Translations under genes and position numbers: made by a program
Shown: positions 1 through 7,919 of the stretch, piece by piece
Numbering within the stretch: the stretch's first letter is position 1
How the letters are laid out: each line of letters opens with the position of its first letter
The notes under the pieces: generated by a model
The model's database searches: none
What the model saw: only the letters and a program-made list of their open reading frames with translations
Told to the model about the DNA's origin: nothing
NCBI RefSeq assembly: GCF_025643595.1
Contig: NZ_CP102826.1
Location: forward strand, 3,100,001 to 3,164,000
Direction of reading: 5' to 3'
Length of the DNA: 64,000 nt
DNA from: Saccharopolyspora rosea
GTDB lineage: Bacteria > Actinomycetota > Actinomycetes > Mycobacteriales > Pseudonocardiaceae

Positions 1-219
1 CTCCAGAAGGCGGTTCAGCAACGCCTTCTGCAGTTCGTCCCGCTCCTCGTCGGTGATCTCGCCCGCGGTGTGCGCCCGCTCGACCTTCGTCAGCTGGTCG
101 CGCACCACCGCCGGGTCGTAGTACTCCTGCTCCGCGGACCGCTTCAGCTGCTCGGCGATCCACACCGCGGCGTGCACCGGCTTCAACGGCCACGTGACGA
201 GGCTGCTGATCAGTCCCAT
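1..219 (-). CDS. gvpG: Gas vesicle protein GvpG (3' end outside window)
   Basis: GvpG is a small accessory protein of gas-vesicle assembly. The visible 73 codons read MGLISSLVTWPLKPV at the N-terminus, then a charged helical stretch with a YYDPAVVRDQL segment and a acidic TDEERDELQ motif, which is the usual GvpG pattern (family length about 80-90 residues). The start ATG lies 3 bases after the stop of gvpF, so the two are very probably cotranslated. The stop codon lies beyond the left edge. Order gvpA-gvpF-gvpG matches actinomycete gvp clusters, which supports the assignment. Confidence 0.88.
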   Translation of the reverse strand, partial: MGLISSLVTWPLKPVHAAVWIAEQLKRSAEQEYYDPAVVRDQLTKVERAHTAGEITDEERDELQKALLNRLLE

Positions 220-222
220 GTT

Positions 223-987
223 TCACACTCCGGGGAGGAAGTCGTACGGTGCCAGCGGGCCGATCAGCCGCATCCCGATCCGTTCCCGCCATTGCCGGCC
301 CTGTCGTTCCACGGCGTCTTCGAACTCCGCGATGTGGTCGCGGTCGACGAGGAAGGACACGGACAACGCCTCGTCCTCGCCGGCGACCTCGTGGATCAGC
401 GAGCTGCGCGCATCCGAAGCCACCGCGTCGACCAAGCAGCGCGCGTCCTCGGCGCGCTTGGCCGACACCGCGGCGTGCACCAGTTCGCCGAGCCGCACCC
501 GGTCGTCGTAGGCCGCGGTCGGATCCACACCTCGCAGGCGTTCCCGGAGCTCGGCGATCTCGGGGTCCTCTAGCACGACCTCCCGCAGGTGGGCCTGCTC
601 GATGTAGGTGCCCCGCACCGCGAACTGGACCTTGCCTTCGAGCTGGGACAGCACCGAGCGGAAGCGTTCCTGGTGGGGTTCCAGCAGTTCCTCGGCCACC
701 GCGGCGGCATCGCTGACCACCGCGCCGAAGCGCATCGGCAGCACCTCGGTCTCGGAGGCGAGCGTGTCCAGGACCCGTTCGTGCACCAGCAGGTCCTCCG
801 GCGTGCCCAACGGGCGGTTGATCTCCAGGTCGCTGACCAGCGCGGACAACTCGCCGTGCGAGACCAGTTCCACTTCGGTCTCGCCGCCGACAGCGGGCAG
901 CTGCTCGGGCAGCGATTCCCGGAGCGGGACCACCCCGTACACGTAGAGGCCGCGTTCGACGACCTGCTCGCCCGGCTCGGCGCTCAT
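223..987 (-). CDS. gvpF: Gas vesicle protein GvpF/GvpL family
   Basis: This 254-residue protein belongs to the GvpL/GvpF family, accessory proteins that bind the GvpA shell subunit during gas-vesicle nucleation. The N-terminus has the family signature GLYVYGVVP, followed by a segment HERVLDTLA and the conserved [10 protein letters not shown] motif near residue 80, and the C-terminus ends with the typical [13 protein letters not shown]. Its ATG overlaps the stop of gvpA by four bases (984-987), so translation is coupled. Because gvpG follows directly, I call it gvpF rather than gvpL; the two paralogues cannot be separated with certainty by eye. Length is normal for the family. Confidence 0.9.
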   Translation of the reverse strand: MSAEPGEQVVERGLYVYGVVPLRESLPEQLPAVGGETEVELVSHGELSALVSDLEINRPLGTPEDLLVHERVLDTLASETEVLPMRFGAVVSDAAAVAEELLEPHQERFRSVLSQLEGKVQFAVRGTYIEQAHLREVVLEDPEIAELRERLRGVDPTAAYDDRVRLGELVHAAVSAKRAEDARCLVDAVASDARSSLIHEVAGEDEALSVSFLVDRDHIAEFEDAVERQGRQWRERIGMRLIGPLAPYDFLPGV

Positions 988-1412
988 CGCCGCCGCTCCT
1001 TCCGGGAGCCGTGGCCGGGTCGCGCGGGCTCGGTCTCGCGCTCGTCCTCACCGCGGAACTCGTTGAACTTGTCCTTGGCGGCGTCGATCATTCCCTTGGT
1101 CTTGCCCGCGGCCCCCGCCTGGCTCGCGCCCTCGGTCACGCCTTCCACGAGCTCGGGCAGGTCCTTGCCGCCCTTCTCGTGCAGGTCGAGCCGGTTCGTG
1201 GCATCGGCGAACCGCAGGTAGGTGTCCACGCTCGCGACCACGACGCGGGCGTCGATGGTGACCAGTTCGATGCCGACCAGCGAGACGCGCGCGAACGCGT
1301 CGATCACGAGCCCCTTCTCCAGGATGAGGTCCACGACGTCGGCGAGGCTGCTCGCCTGCTGCCGCGAGACGGCGCTCTGGCCGCCCTGCTGGTCGTTGGT
1401 TGCCACAGTCAC
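984..1412 (-). CDS. gvpA: Gas vesicle structural protein GvpA/GvpJ
   Basis: This 142-residue protein carries the GvpA fold: [18 protein letters not shown], then [27 protein letters not shown], which forms the hydrophobic rib of the vesicle wall. The extra C-terminal tail of about 60 charged residues (rich in K, E, R) is typical of actinomycete GvpA/GvpJ proteins and longer than the roughly 70-residue cyanobacterial GvpA. The gene sits between the SRPBCC accessory gene and gvpF. Whether it is the main shell protein (A) or the tip protein (J) is not decidable from sequence alone; A followed by F and G is the more common order. Confidence 0.88.
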   Translation of the reverse strand: MTVATNDQQGGQSAVSRQQASSLADVVDLILEKGLVIDAFARVSLVGIELVTIDARVVVASVDTYLRFADATNRLDLHEKGGKDLPELVEGVTEGASQAGAAGKTKGMIDAAKDKFNEFRGEDERETEPARPGHGSRKERRR

Positions 1413-1418
1413 GTGCCG

Positions 1419-2561
1419 TCACCTGCTCCCCCTCGACCGCTGCCCGGCCGCCTCGTAGTCGCCCTGCTCGTCCTCGTCGCGTTCGGATTCCTCGTCGTGC
1501 TCGGATTCTTCGCCGTACTCGTCCTCGTCGGATTCCTCGCCGTACTCGTCCTCGTCATAGCCCTCGTCCTGCTCGGCGTAGTCCGCCGACTCCGACTCGC
1601 CGCGTTCCTTCTCCTCGCGGACGGCGTCGTCGTGGGTCTTGACCACCTCGCCGTCGCGGATCTCGCCGCGCCAGCCCTGCAACTCGTCCGCCTCCAGGAT
1701 CGTCTGGCGCATGACGTGGCGTTGGAAGTGCCGCAGGTCGGACCGGACCCGCCTGCCCTGCGCCCGCCACAGGTTCGCGGTCTTCTCCAGGAATCCCTGC
1801 GGGTGGTACTCGATCACCAGCAGGATCCGCGTCATTTCGGGACCGAGTTCGTGGAAGGTGACGGTGCCGTCCGGGTACCCCTTGGGCGCTTCGGAGCGCC
1901 AGACGATCCGCTCGTCCGGGACCTGCTCGTCGATCGTCGCTACCCAGCTGCGGTTCGACAGGAAGATCTTCGCCTCCCACTTGAGGCGTTCGTCGGACTG
2001 CTGCTCGACGTTCTGGACCTTCCTGGTGAAGGAGGGGAATTCCTCGAACAGCGTCCACTGGTCGTAGGCGGTCCGGACGGGCACCCCGACGTCGATGTGC
2101 TCGATGATGTTGGTGACCCGCGCGGCCTTGCCGGTCTGCCCGGCGTCGCCGCTCGACAGGGCGTTCTTGGCCACGTTCTTGACCGCGCCGATCCCGGCGT
2201 TCTTGACCGCGCCGATCCCGGCGTTCTTGACCGCGCCGATCCCGGCGTTCTTGACCGCGCCCAGCCCGGCGTCCTTGACCGCACCGAGCCCGGCGTCCTT
2301 GAGCTTGCCCCCGGCGCCCGCCAGCGGCTTGAGCAACGAGCCGACGCCGCTGCCGCCGGTGATCGCCTCCACCAACCCGGTGCCACCGTTCTCCGCGTAG
2401 TCGGTGAGCCTTCCGGTGACGTTCTGCAGTTTCCCGGTGACGCCGCCCAAGGCGCGCTCCACCACTGCCAGCGCCAGGTCCTGCACGGCGCCCTTGAGGT
2501 CGTCCAGCGGAAGTTCCTCCAGCAGGCCGGTGCCCCCGGCCCGGTCTTCCGATCCAGCCAT
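1419..2561 (-). CDS. SRPBCC-domain gas-vesicle-cluster protein with GAVKNAG repeats
   Basis: Three parts are visible in these 380 residues. The first (about 1-90) is helical. A run of eight-residue repeats of the form LGAVKDAG/IGAVKNAG follows. The middle (about 150-300) is an SRPBCC/cyclase-dehydrase fold, recognisable by VTNIIEHIDVGVPVRTAYDQW and the phrase FPSFTRKVQNVEQ. The C-terminus is extremely acidic (DEDEYGEES repeats). Proteins of this kind occur in Streptomyces gvp clusters, where a gene called gvpZ sits beside gvpY; I infer equivalence from position and type. The ATG at 2561 is chosen because AGGAAG lies 8 bases upstream; an in-frame start at 2597 has no such site. Molecular role is unknown. 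Confidence 0.8.
   Translation of the reverse strand: MAGSEDRAGGTGLLEELPLDDLKGAVQDLALAVVERALGGVTGKLQNVTGRLTDYAENGGTGLVEAITGGSGVGSLLKPLAGAGGKLKDAGLGAVKDAGLGAVKNAGIGAVKNAGIGAVKNAGIGAVKNVAKNALSSGDAGQTGKAARVTNIIEHIDVGVPVRTAYDQWTLFEEFPSFTRKVQNVEQQSDERLKWEAKIFLSNRSWVATIDEQVPDERIVWRSEAPKGYPDGTVTFHELGPEMTRILLVIEYHPQGFLEKTANLWRAQGRRVRSDLRHFQRHVMRQTILEADELQGWRGEIRDGEVVKTHDDAVREEKERGESESADYAEQDEGYDEDEYGEESDEDEYGEESEHDEESERDEDEQGDYEAAGQRSRGSR
2176..2300 (-). repeat. 24-bp tandem repeat coding for GAVKNAGI units
   Basis: Within the SRPBCC gene a 24-base unit, read on the plus strand as GCGTTCTTGACCGCGCCGAT plus CCCG, is repeated about five times in frame, three copies being identical. The two left-over units at the 2300 end have diverged (GCGTCCTTGACCGC). 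Unit length is eight codons, so copy number can change without frameshift. Confidence 0.9.
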
Positions 2562-2593
2562 GATCATCGCTTCCTGGTGAGGAGGTGAGGACG

Positions 2594-3118
2594 TCACGTG
2601 TCGGACGAGCCGCGCGTCCGCGTCGAGCGCCTGCCCGGTTCCCCGGTCGAGGTGCTGCGGCGGGCCGGTCGGCGGTTGCGTCCGGAGCAGTCACCACCCG
2701 ACGAGGCCGTCGACTCGGAGCGGGACGGCTCGGTCTGCTCCTGCTCCTGCTCTTGCTCCTGGTCCTGGTCCTGGGCGCGCTGCTCGGGCACCGCTCCCGC
2801 ACCGCCGCGTCCGGAACGGATGCGACCGGCGCGTTCGGTGAGGCTTTCCCCGAGTTCGTCGATCTTGTTGGCCGCCGCGGCGGTCACCGCGGCCTTGGCC
2901 GCGTCGGTCAGGTGCGACCGGGCTTCGCCGAGCAGTCGGTTCAGCTCGGGCGAGGCCGCGAGCGCCTTGTTCGCCTGCCGCAGGAGCTCCACCGGATCGG
3001 TGGTGATCCGGCGTCCCACCAGCAGGCCGCCCACCGCGATCGCCAGCTTCATCTTGCGACTGCGCCCCAGGAGGTAACCGAGTGCGACGGCTGTCGCGAT
3101 TCGAGGTGCCGAGGTCAT
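2594..3118 (-). CDS. Gas-vesicle-cluster accessory protein (GvpY-like position)
   Basis: First gene of the leftward gvp operon, 174 residues. The N-terminus (MTSAPRIATAVALGYLLGRSRKMKLAIAVGGLLVGRRI) has two short hydrophobic, glycine-rich stretches separated by basic residues, suggesting membrane or gas-vesicle surface association. An alanine-rich helical region follows (AAKAAVTAAAANKIDELGE), then a low-complexity tail with alternating Q, D and E and a basic, Ser/Arg-rich end. The ATG at 3118 follows GAGGAGGG at good spacing; an upstream in-frame start at 3250 has none. Similar proteins head gvpY-gvpZ pairs in Streptomyces, which is the basis for the comparison. Function is not established here. 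Confidence 0.7.
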   Translation of the reverse strand: MTSAPRIATAVALGYLLGRSRKMKLAIAVGGLLVGRRITTDPVELLRQANKALAASPELNRLLGEARSHLTDAAKAAVTAAAANKIDELGESLTERAGRIRSGRGGAGAVPEQRAQDQDQEQEQEQEQTEPSRSESTASSGGDCSGRNRRPARRSTSTGEPGRRSTRTRGSSDT

Positions 3119-3212
3119 CGTCGACCCTCCTCGTGGTGAGGTGGTCACTCCACCGCTCCCGCGGACGCTGGCGCCCTCGCGGCGAACGCTCCGGTGAACG
3201 GTCCTCTCCGGA

Positions 3213-3237
3213 CTACCCGACCGGAGGGGGTTCACAC
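3213..3237 (-). promoter_or_regulatory. Possible SigB/SigF-type promoter of the gvp operon
   Basis: On the minus strand GTGTGA (3237-3232) and GGGTAG (3218-3213) are separated by 13 bases. Actinobacterial SigB/SigF promoters have GTTT-like and GGGTAT-like elements at 13-16 bases. The site lies about 95 bases upstream of the first gvp start. The match is partial. Confidence 0.4.
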
Positions 3238-3342
3238 TTTTGTTCGCCATTTTCCGGTTTCCGCCGCAGGGCGGGAGATCTGAGCGGGCACCGCGGAGCG
3301 AGGCGGTCGCCGCGCAGGCAGCACCGTTCCGGCCGCTCGATC

Positions 3343-3368
3343 GTTTGCCCCCGTTGCCCTGCGGTTAC
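3343..3368 (+). promoter_or_regulatory. Possible SigB/SigF-type promoter of the hemerythrin gene
   Basis: GTTTGC (3343-3348) and GGTTAC (3363-3368) are 14 bases apart, close to the GTTT-N14-16-GGGTAT pattern of general-stress sigma factors. It lies about 48 bases upstream of the GTG start at 3416. Together with the divergent site at 3213-3237 it suggests that both transcription units answer to a stress sigma factor. Confidence 0.45.
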
Positions 3369-3415
3369 CCGGGGATGGCCAACCGAGCAGACCGAGGAGA
3401 GCGGAGGACGGTGCC

Positions 3416-3997
3416 GTGAGCACTGCGCAGACAGAACGCCAGGAGGCCGCGAGGCTTCCGGAAGGGGACGTGGTCCGCGTCCTCTTGGAGCAGCACGCAC
3501 GCATCCGGGATCTCTTCGCGGAGGTCAAGAATTCGCAGGGCGAGCAGAAGCAGAGCCGGTTCGACGAGCTGAGAGCTCTGCTGGCGGTCCACGAGACCGC
3601 GGAGGAGATCGTCGTGCGGCCGACCGCCAAGAGCACGGCGGGGGAGGCCGAGGCCGAAGCGCGCAACCACGAGGAGCAGGAAGCCAACCACGTGCTCGCC
3701 GAACTGGAGAAGATGGACGTCGCCAGCGCGGACTTCGACGCCAAACTGGCGGAGTTCGAGCGTTCGGTGATCGACCACGCCGAGCACGAGGAACAGGAGG
3801 AGTTCCCCGCCGTCCGCCAGGGCTGCGATCAGGACAAGCTCAACGGCATGGGCAGCCGGCTGCAAGCGGTCGAGAAGATGGCGCCGACCCACCCGCACCC
3901 CACCGCCGCGGGATCGCCGACCGCCCAGGTGCTCACCGGTCCCTTCGCCGCCATGGTCGATCGCGTCAAGGACGCGATGCGGTCCAGCGGCAGGTGA
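3416..3997 (+). CDS. Hemerythrin HHE-domain protein
   Basis: This 193-residue protein has the pattern of a four-helix hemerythrin/HHE bundle that binds a non-haem di-iron site: LLEQHARI (about residue 25), AVHETAEEIVVRP (about 60), NHEEQEANHVL (about 90) and VIDHAEHEEQEEFP (about 120) supply the His and Glu ligands. Such proteins sense or bind O2, NO or peroxide. The gene starts with GTG, just after a CGGTGCC stretch, and has its own promoter diverging from the gas-vesicle operon. No membrane segment is visible. The family is clear; the ligand is not. Confidence 0.85.
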   Translation: MSTAQTERQEAARLPEGDVVRVLLEQHARIRDLFAEVKNSQGEQKQSRFDELRALLAVHETAEEIVVRPTAKSTAGEAEAEARNHEEQEANHVLAELEKMDVASADFDAKLAEFERSVIDHAEHEEQEEFPAVRQGCDQDKLNGMGSRLQAVEKMAPTHPHPTAAGSPTAQVLTGPFAAMVDRVKDAMRSSGR

Positions 3998-4392
3998 CGG
4001 GCGCGGGCTCCGGCGGAACACCTGCGCGGGATCGCCAGATCCGGCACCGGAGCGCGGATGCTTCCGCGCCCGGGCGGATCGGTGATCAGTCGCATGTGGA
4101 CGGTGCACGGCAGCCGCTGGGCGATCGAATGCGTTCCGAGCGGGTGTCGTGATCATTTCGCTGGAATGGTGCGGCCTTCGTCGAAGACGGTACTCGTTTT
4201 CCCGGACAAGCACGGCAAAATACGTCACGACGGACACCAGCGGGAGCGGTCCACGCACCTTCGCCGCCGGCAGGGCGCTCGCGCGGGACGGCGTCGACAC
4301 CGCCGCGGAGCGGGCGAGGCGTCAGGGGGAAGCGGCGCGGTGGCGGTCAGGACGGCGCTGCGCGCCCACCCTCGGTGTGACACCGTGGAGAC
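3998..4392. other. Intergenic stretch without recognised gene
   Basis: About 395 bases between the hemerythrin gene and the DUF2631 gene. Long open frames here have no recognisable domain, no good ribosome binding site and skewed composition, so I see no gene. The last 100 bases probably hold the promoter of the DUF2631 gene. Confidence 0.5.
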
Positions 4393-4668
4393 GTGGCCGA
4401 CAAGAAGGAAATCACTGGTCACCGCGTCGATCCAGCGGAGGAGCCGTCAGCTGCGTGGGGCTGGCACGGCGGATTCCCGAGGGGGACCCAGGCAGCGGGC
4501 TGGGGCACGGTCATCGTCGTGCTGTTCATGCTCTTCTTCGGCCACGAGAGCGTGGTCAGCGAACCCCGCTCGGTGGCGAACCTGTGGCTGATGGGGATCG
4601 CGCTCGTCGTCGCGATCGGATTGGTGTTGGATCTGCGCCGGAAGCGCCGCACGCCCAGCGGCGGCTGA
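4393..4668 (+). CDS. DUF2631 small membrane protein
   Basis: A 91-residue protein with the layout of DUF2631, a family found in actinobacteria. The N-terminal half is polar with a WGWHGG motif (about residue 22), followed by two predicted membrane helices (TVIVVLFMLFFG near 39-52 and LWLMGIALVVAIGLVLDL near 64-82) and a basic RRKRR end facing the cytoplasm. Starts with GTG preceded by a short GGAG. No function is known for the family. It is a monocistronic gene; the neighbour on the right is transcribed toward it. Confidence 0.8.
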   Translation: MADKKEITGHRVDPAEEPSAAWGWHGGFPRGTQAAGWGTVIVVLFMLFFGHESVVSEPRSVANLWLMGIALVVAIGLVLDLRRKRRTPSGG

Positions 4669-4737
4669 AGCACCGCGCCGGGAAGGCCCGGATGCGCGTG
4701 GGGCACGTCCGGGCGCGGCACGACGTCTCGGTTCGCC

Positions 4738-5730
4738 TCAGCGCGACCTCTCGGCGGGTGCTTTCGCACCGCTGCACAGCGGCGTGGGGTCCGCGGTCGC
4801 GGCCGGGAGGAGCACCGCCGCCCCCGCGGTGAACGCGAGCACCGGCACCGCGAGAGCCGCGGTGATGCGGCATGTCGCCGACCGGGTGCGCGGTTCCGGC
4901 CGCAGCAGGCGCAGGACGCGTTCCGGGACCTCGGACCCGGTCGCGTTCATCGCGGTCGCGGGCACCCGGGCAGGACGGCGCGAGTTCGTGGCCATGACGG
5001 TCAGGGCAACGGCGACGGAGCGCCTGCCGTGGCTGCGGCCGGCCCGGTCGTCGGCCGCCCACTCCACGAACCGCGCGATCTCGCGCGGGGCCTCGCGCAG
5101 CAGCGGCACGAACGGGAACGCCCGGGCCAGGACGGCGGCCGTCCCCACGCAGAGGTGGTGCTTGCCCCGCAGGTGCGCGGCCTCGTGCGCGATGACCGCA
5201 GCGGTTTCGCGCGGACCGAGCTTGCGCAGCGCGCCGGTGGTCAGCACGATCGCCGACCGGCGCCCCGGTACGCAGTAGGCGGCGGCTTCCGCGGCCTCGA
5301 CCACGGTGATCCGGCGGCCGTCGTGCAGACGGGTCCTGCCGGGGGTGCAGACCTCGCGCCGGTGGGCGTTGCGACGTCGCCGGGTGGCGCGCACGTGCGC
5401 CGCCGCCACCCCGCCCAGGCGCAGCACGAAGAACAGCGACCCGAACAGCGCGAGGCTGGCGGCGACGTCGGTGAGGTCGTGCACGGAGATGATGGCCAGC
5501 ACCGCGCGAGCGCACGCGTGGAGCAACCCCGCGAGGCCGAGACCGCCGGAGAACTGGGCCATGGCGGCCAGGCCCGCGCTGATGACCGAGAACACCCAGG
5601 AACTGATCAGCGCCATCCACAACAGCAGCGCGGCGCCGGGCGAGTGGCGCCGGTAACCGCGCATCAGGCGGGGGCCGCAGGCGCCCGCGACCACGACGTA
5701 GCCGGCCAGCGCGACGATCAGCGCCGTCAT
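4738..5730 (-). CDS. M56-family membrane metallopeptidase (BlaR1/MecR1-like)
   Basis: This 330-residue protein is a multi-pass membrane zinc protease. The N-terminal half has several hydrophobic helices (MTALIVALAGYVVVAGACG, ALLLWMALISSWVFSVIS). The catalytic motif HEAAHLRGKHH is near residue 185, with the downstream EWAADDRAG supplying the third zinc ligand, as in M56 peptidases. A last helix lies close to the C-terminus. The ATG at 5730 overlaps the stop of the blaI-type gene by four bases. BlaI/M56 pairs respond to cell-wall or envelope stress: the peptidase is activated by a signal and the repressor is inactivated. The long extracellular penicillin-binding domain of BlaR1 is absent, so the ligand is unknown. 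Confidence 0.88.
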   Translation of the reverse strand: MTALIVALAGYVVVAGACGPRLMRGYRRHSPGAALLLWMALISSWVFSVISAGLAAMAQFSGGLGLAGLLHACARAVLAIISVHDLTDVAASLALFGSLFFVLRLGGVAAAHVRATRRRRNAHRREVCTPGRTRLHDGRRITVVEAAEAAAYCVPGRRSAIVLTTGALRKLGPRETAAVIAHEAAHLRGKHHLCVGTAAVLARAFPFVPLLREAPREIARFVEWAADDRAGRSHGRRSVAVALTVMATNSRRPARVPATAMNATGSEVPERVLRLLRPEPRTRSATCRITAALAVPVLAFTAGAAVLLPAATADPTPLCSGAKAPAERSR

Positions 5731-6092
5731 CGGTCCTCCGCGGAGTCCGCTTCGGCGAGCAGCTCGCGCAGCATCGCGGCTTCCTCGTCGCTGATCTCGT
5801 CGACGAACTTCAGGAACGTGGCCCGCGGGCTCCCGCTGTCGGCCAGCGCCTGGCGCATCAGCTGGGCCGCGTGCTCGCTGGCGTCCACGCGCGGGCGGTA
5901 GAACCACACGCGGCCGATCTGCTCGCGCTCCAGCCACTCCTTGCGGCGGAGGTTGTCCAGAACGGTGGCCACCGTGGTGTAAGCGAGTCCGCGGTCGCGG
6001 AGCCCGTCCAGCACCTGGCGCACGTTCCTCGGGCCGTCCGCGTTCCACAGCAGGTCCATCACCGCCGACTCCAGCGGTCCGAGACTGCGCAT
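5727..6092 (-). CDS. BlaI/MecI/CopY-family repressor
   Basis: A 121-residue winged-helix repressor. The start MRSLGPLESAVMDLLWN and the recognition region YTTVATVLDNLRRKEWLERE are characteristic of the BlaI family; the C-terminal helices dimerise. Such proteins bind dyads of the type TACnnnnnGTA and are cleaved or released when the partner M56 protease is triggered. The ATG at 6092 follows GGGAGGAG at five bases. The gene is the first of a two-gene minus-strand operon and diverges from the DsbA/CcdA pair, with CTAC/GTAG half-sites in between, so it probably controls both directions. Confidence 0.9.
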   Translation of the reverse strand: MRSLGPLESAVMDLLWNADGPRNVRQVLDGLRDRGLAYTTVATVLDNLRRKEWLEREQIGRVWFYRPRVDASEHAAQLMRQALADSGSPRATFLKFVDEISDEEAAMLRELLAEADSAEDR

Positions 6093-6235
6093 CCGGCTCC
6101 TCCCTTCCGCGCAGGAGGGTAGAGGGTGCCGCACCGGTCGACGGCGGGGACCGGCGGTTCTCCGCGGCGCGCAGCCGAGTTCGTCCCGCTGGGCATCGGG
6201 TCTCCCGGGCGTCGTTCGGGTGCTGCCGGGTCGGA

Positions 6236-6274
6236 TACTACCCTCCGTAGAAGATCTACTAAGTTCGGTAGAAG
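6236..6274. promoter_or_regulatory. Probable BlaI-type operator array
   Basis: The divergent promoter region holds alternating half-sites: CTAC at 6238, GTAG at 6247, CTAC at 6256 and GTAG at 6268. The core GTAGAAGATCTAC (6247-6259) is a near-perfect dyad (arms GTAGA and TCTAC). This resembles the TAC/GTA dyads of BlaI-family operators. The region is also clearly AT-richer than its surroundings. Confidence 0.55.
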
Positions 6275-6303
6275 ACAACTCGACCGATTTGGAGTGAACG
6301 CCG

Positions 6304-7038
6304 ATGAAATCGGGTCCCGGACGGTGGCCTTCTCGTACGACCTGGTTGGTCGTCACGCTGGCGGTCGTCGTGGTCGCGGTGCTGGCGTGGGGCGCGTTCA
6401 GCGGCCCGCGGCCGTCGCCGGAGGCCGAGCAGCACGAGCGGGGAGCCTCCCGGCAGCAGCAGATCGCCGACCGGTTGAAGGCCCTGCAGCGGCGCGAGCC
6501 CGGCGACCCGCTCGCGATGGGCAGTCCGGACGCCCCGGTCGTGCTGATCGAGTACGAGGACTTCCGCTGCCCGTACTGCTCGAAGTTCGCCACCGGCGTC
6601 GAGCCGCAGCTGGTCGACGAGTACGTCCGGACGGGCGTGCTGCGCATCGAATGGCGCGACTTCCCGATCTTCGGCGACGAGTCGGTCGAGATGGCCAAAG
6701 CGGGCCGCGCCGCCGCCCGGCAGGGCAGGTTCTGGCAGTTCCACGACGCCGCCTACCGGATGGCGTACTCGATCGACCACGGGACCAGGAAGACCGCGTT
6801 CCCGGACGAGCGCATCCAGCAGATCGCCCGGGACGCGGGCATCGCGGACCTGGCCCGGTTCAACACCGACCGCCAGGACCCGGAGGTCGTGCAGGACATC
6901 CGGGTCGACCTGGCCGAGGGGCAGGAGCTCGGCGCTTCCAGCACCCCGTCGTTCCTCATCAACGGACAGGCGATCCTCGGCGCGCAGCCCCTGGAGGAGT
7001 TCGTCTCGGTGATCGAGCAGGAACGGGCGAACTCGTGA
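6304..7038 (+). CDS. Membrane-anchored DsbA-like thiol-disulfide oxidoreductase
   Basis: This 244-residue protein has an N-terminal signal anchor (TTWLVVTLAVVVVAVLAW, residues 12-29), a linker, and a thioredoxin-fold DsbA domain. The catalytic CPYC motif is at residues 89-92 in the context YEDFRCPYCSKF, and the cis-proline loop is STPSFLING near residue 215. It should act outside the membrane on exported Cys proteins. The next gene, a CcdA-type electron carrier, overlaps its stop codon, suggesting that this protein is kept reduced or recycled by that partner. The upstream BlaI-like sites suggest repression by the divergent regulator. Confidence 0.88.
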   Translation: MKSGPGRWPSRTTWLVVTLAVVVVAVLAWGAFSGPRPSPEAEQHERGASRQQQIADRLKALQRREPGDPLAMGSPDAPVVLIEYEDFRCPYCSKFATGVEPQLVDEYVRTGVLRIEWRDFPIFGDESVEMAKAGRAAARQGRFWQFHDAAYRMAYSIDHGTRKTAFPDERIQQIARDAGIADLARFNTDRQDPEVVQDIRVDLAEGQELGASSTPSFLINGQAILGAQPLEEFVSVIEQERANS

Positions 7039-7910
7039 ACGTCGGTTATCTGGGCGCTTTCCTCGGCGGTGTGCTGTCCCTGCTGAGCCCGTGTTCAGCG
7101 CTGCTGGTGCCCGCCTTCTTCGCCTACGCCTTCGCCGACCGGGTGCGCTTGCTGCTGCGCACCACCATCTTCTACCTCGGCTTGGCGACGACGCTGGTGC
7201 CGATGGGCGTGGCGGCGGGCTCCATCGGCGCCGTGCTCAACGAGCACCACAGCACCGTGGTCCTGGGCGGTGGTCTGGTCATGATCGTGCTCGGCGGCGC
7301 GCAGCTGGCCGGGTTCGGCTTCGGCTCGACCGCCGCGCAGCGGCTCAGCGGCCGGATCCGGATCTCCTCGGCGCTGTCGGTGTACCTGCTCGGCACCGTC
7401 TACGGGCTCGCGGGGTTCTGCACCGGTCCGCTGCTGGGCAGCGTGCTCACCATGGCGATCACCGGGGCCGGTCCGGCTTACGGAGCCCTGCTGCTGGCGA
7501 TCTACGCGCTGGGCATGGCCGTGCCGCTGTTCGTCATCGCCGCGCTCTGGGACCGCTTCGACCTGGGGCGGCGCACCTGGCTGCGCGGGCGCCAGCTGAG
7601 CTGGGGACGGCTGAGGGTGCACAGCACCACGTTGATCGCCGGGCTGGTGTTCATCGCACTGGGCGTGCTGTTCATCGCCACCGACGGCACCGGCTCGCTG
7701 GGCGGCGCCGTCGGCATCGACGCGCAGTTCGCCGCGCAGGCGTGGGTGCAGCGGGCCGCCGGAGCCGTCTCGGACCGGCTCGTGCTCGTGGTCGTCGCCG
7801 CCGTCGTGTTCGCCGGTGCGGCGCTGGTCGTCGTCCGGGAGCGCCGCGCGCGCTCGTCCACCACCCCGCGGGCCGATCCCGCGCCCACCCGCGACGAATC
7901 GAGGGAGTGA
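7035..7910 (+). CDS. CcdA/DsbD-type transmembrane electron carrier
   Basis: A 291-residue integral membrane protein starting with GTG at 7035, overlapping the previous stop (GTGA). Six or more hydrophobic helices are visible. The two conserved cysteines of CcdA/DsbD proteins lie in LSPCSALLVPAF (near residue 20) and GFCTGPLLG (near residue 130); these pass electrons from cytoplasmic thioredoxin to an extracytoplasmic partner. The partner is very probably the preceding DsbA-like protein. A basic C-terminal tail follows the last helix. Could feed either cytochrome c maturation or general protein oxidation/reduction; no cytochrome genes are near. Confidence 0.87.
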   Translation: MNVGYLGAFLGGVLSLLSPCSALLVPAFFAYAFADRVRLLLRTTIFYLGLATTLVPMGVAAGSIGAVLNEHHSTVVLGGGLVMIVLGGAQLAGFGFGSTAAQRLSGRIRISSALSVYLLGTVYGLAGFCTGPLLGSVLTMAITGAGPAYGALLLAIYALGMAVPLFVIAALWDRFDLGRRTWLRGRQLSWGRLRVHSTTLIAGLVFIALGVLFIATDGTGSLGGAVGIDAQFAAQAWVQRAAGAVSDRLVLVVVAAVVFAGAALVVVRERRARSSTTPRADPAPTRDESRE

Positions 7911-7919
7911 CCCCCCGGC

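Noticed and set aside
1011..2588. Long plus-strand open frame of about 525 codons across the gas-vesicle genes
   Set aside because: It is the shadow of gvpA and the SRPBCC gene: repetitive VLVLVA/DRADPGVL composition mirrors the acidic tail and the 24-bp repeat, and no domain is present.
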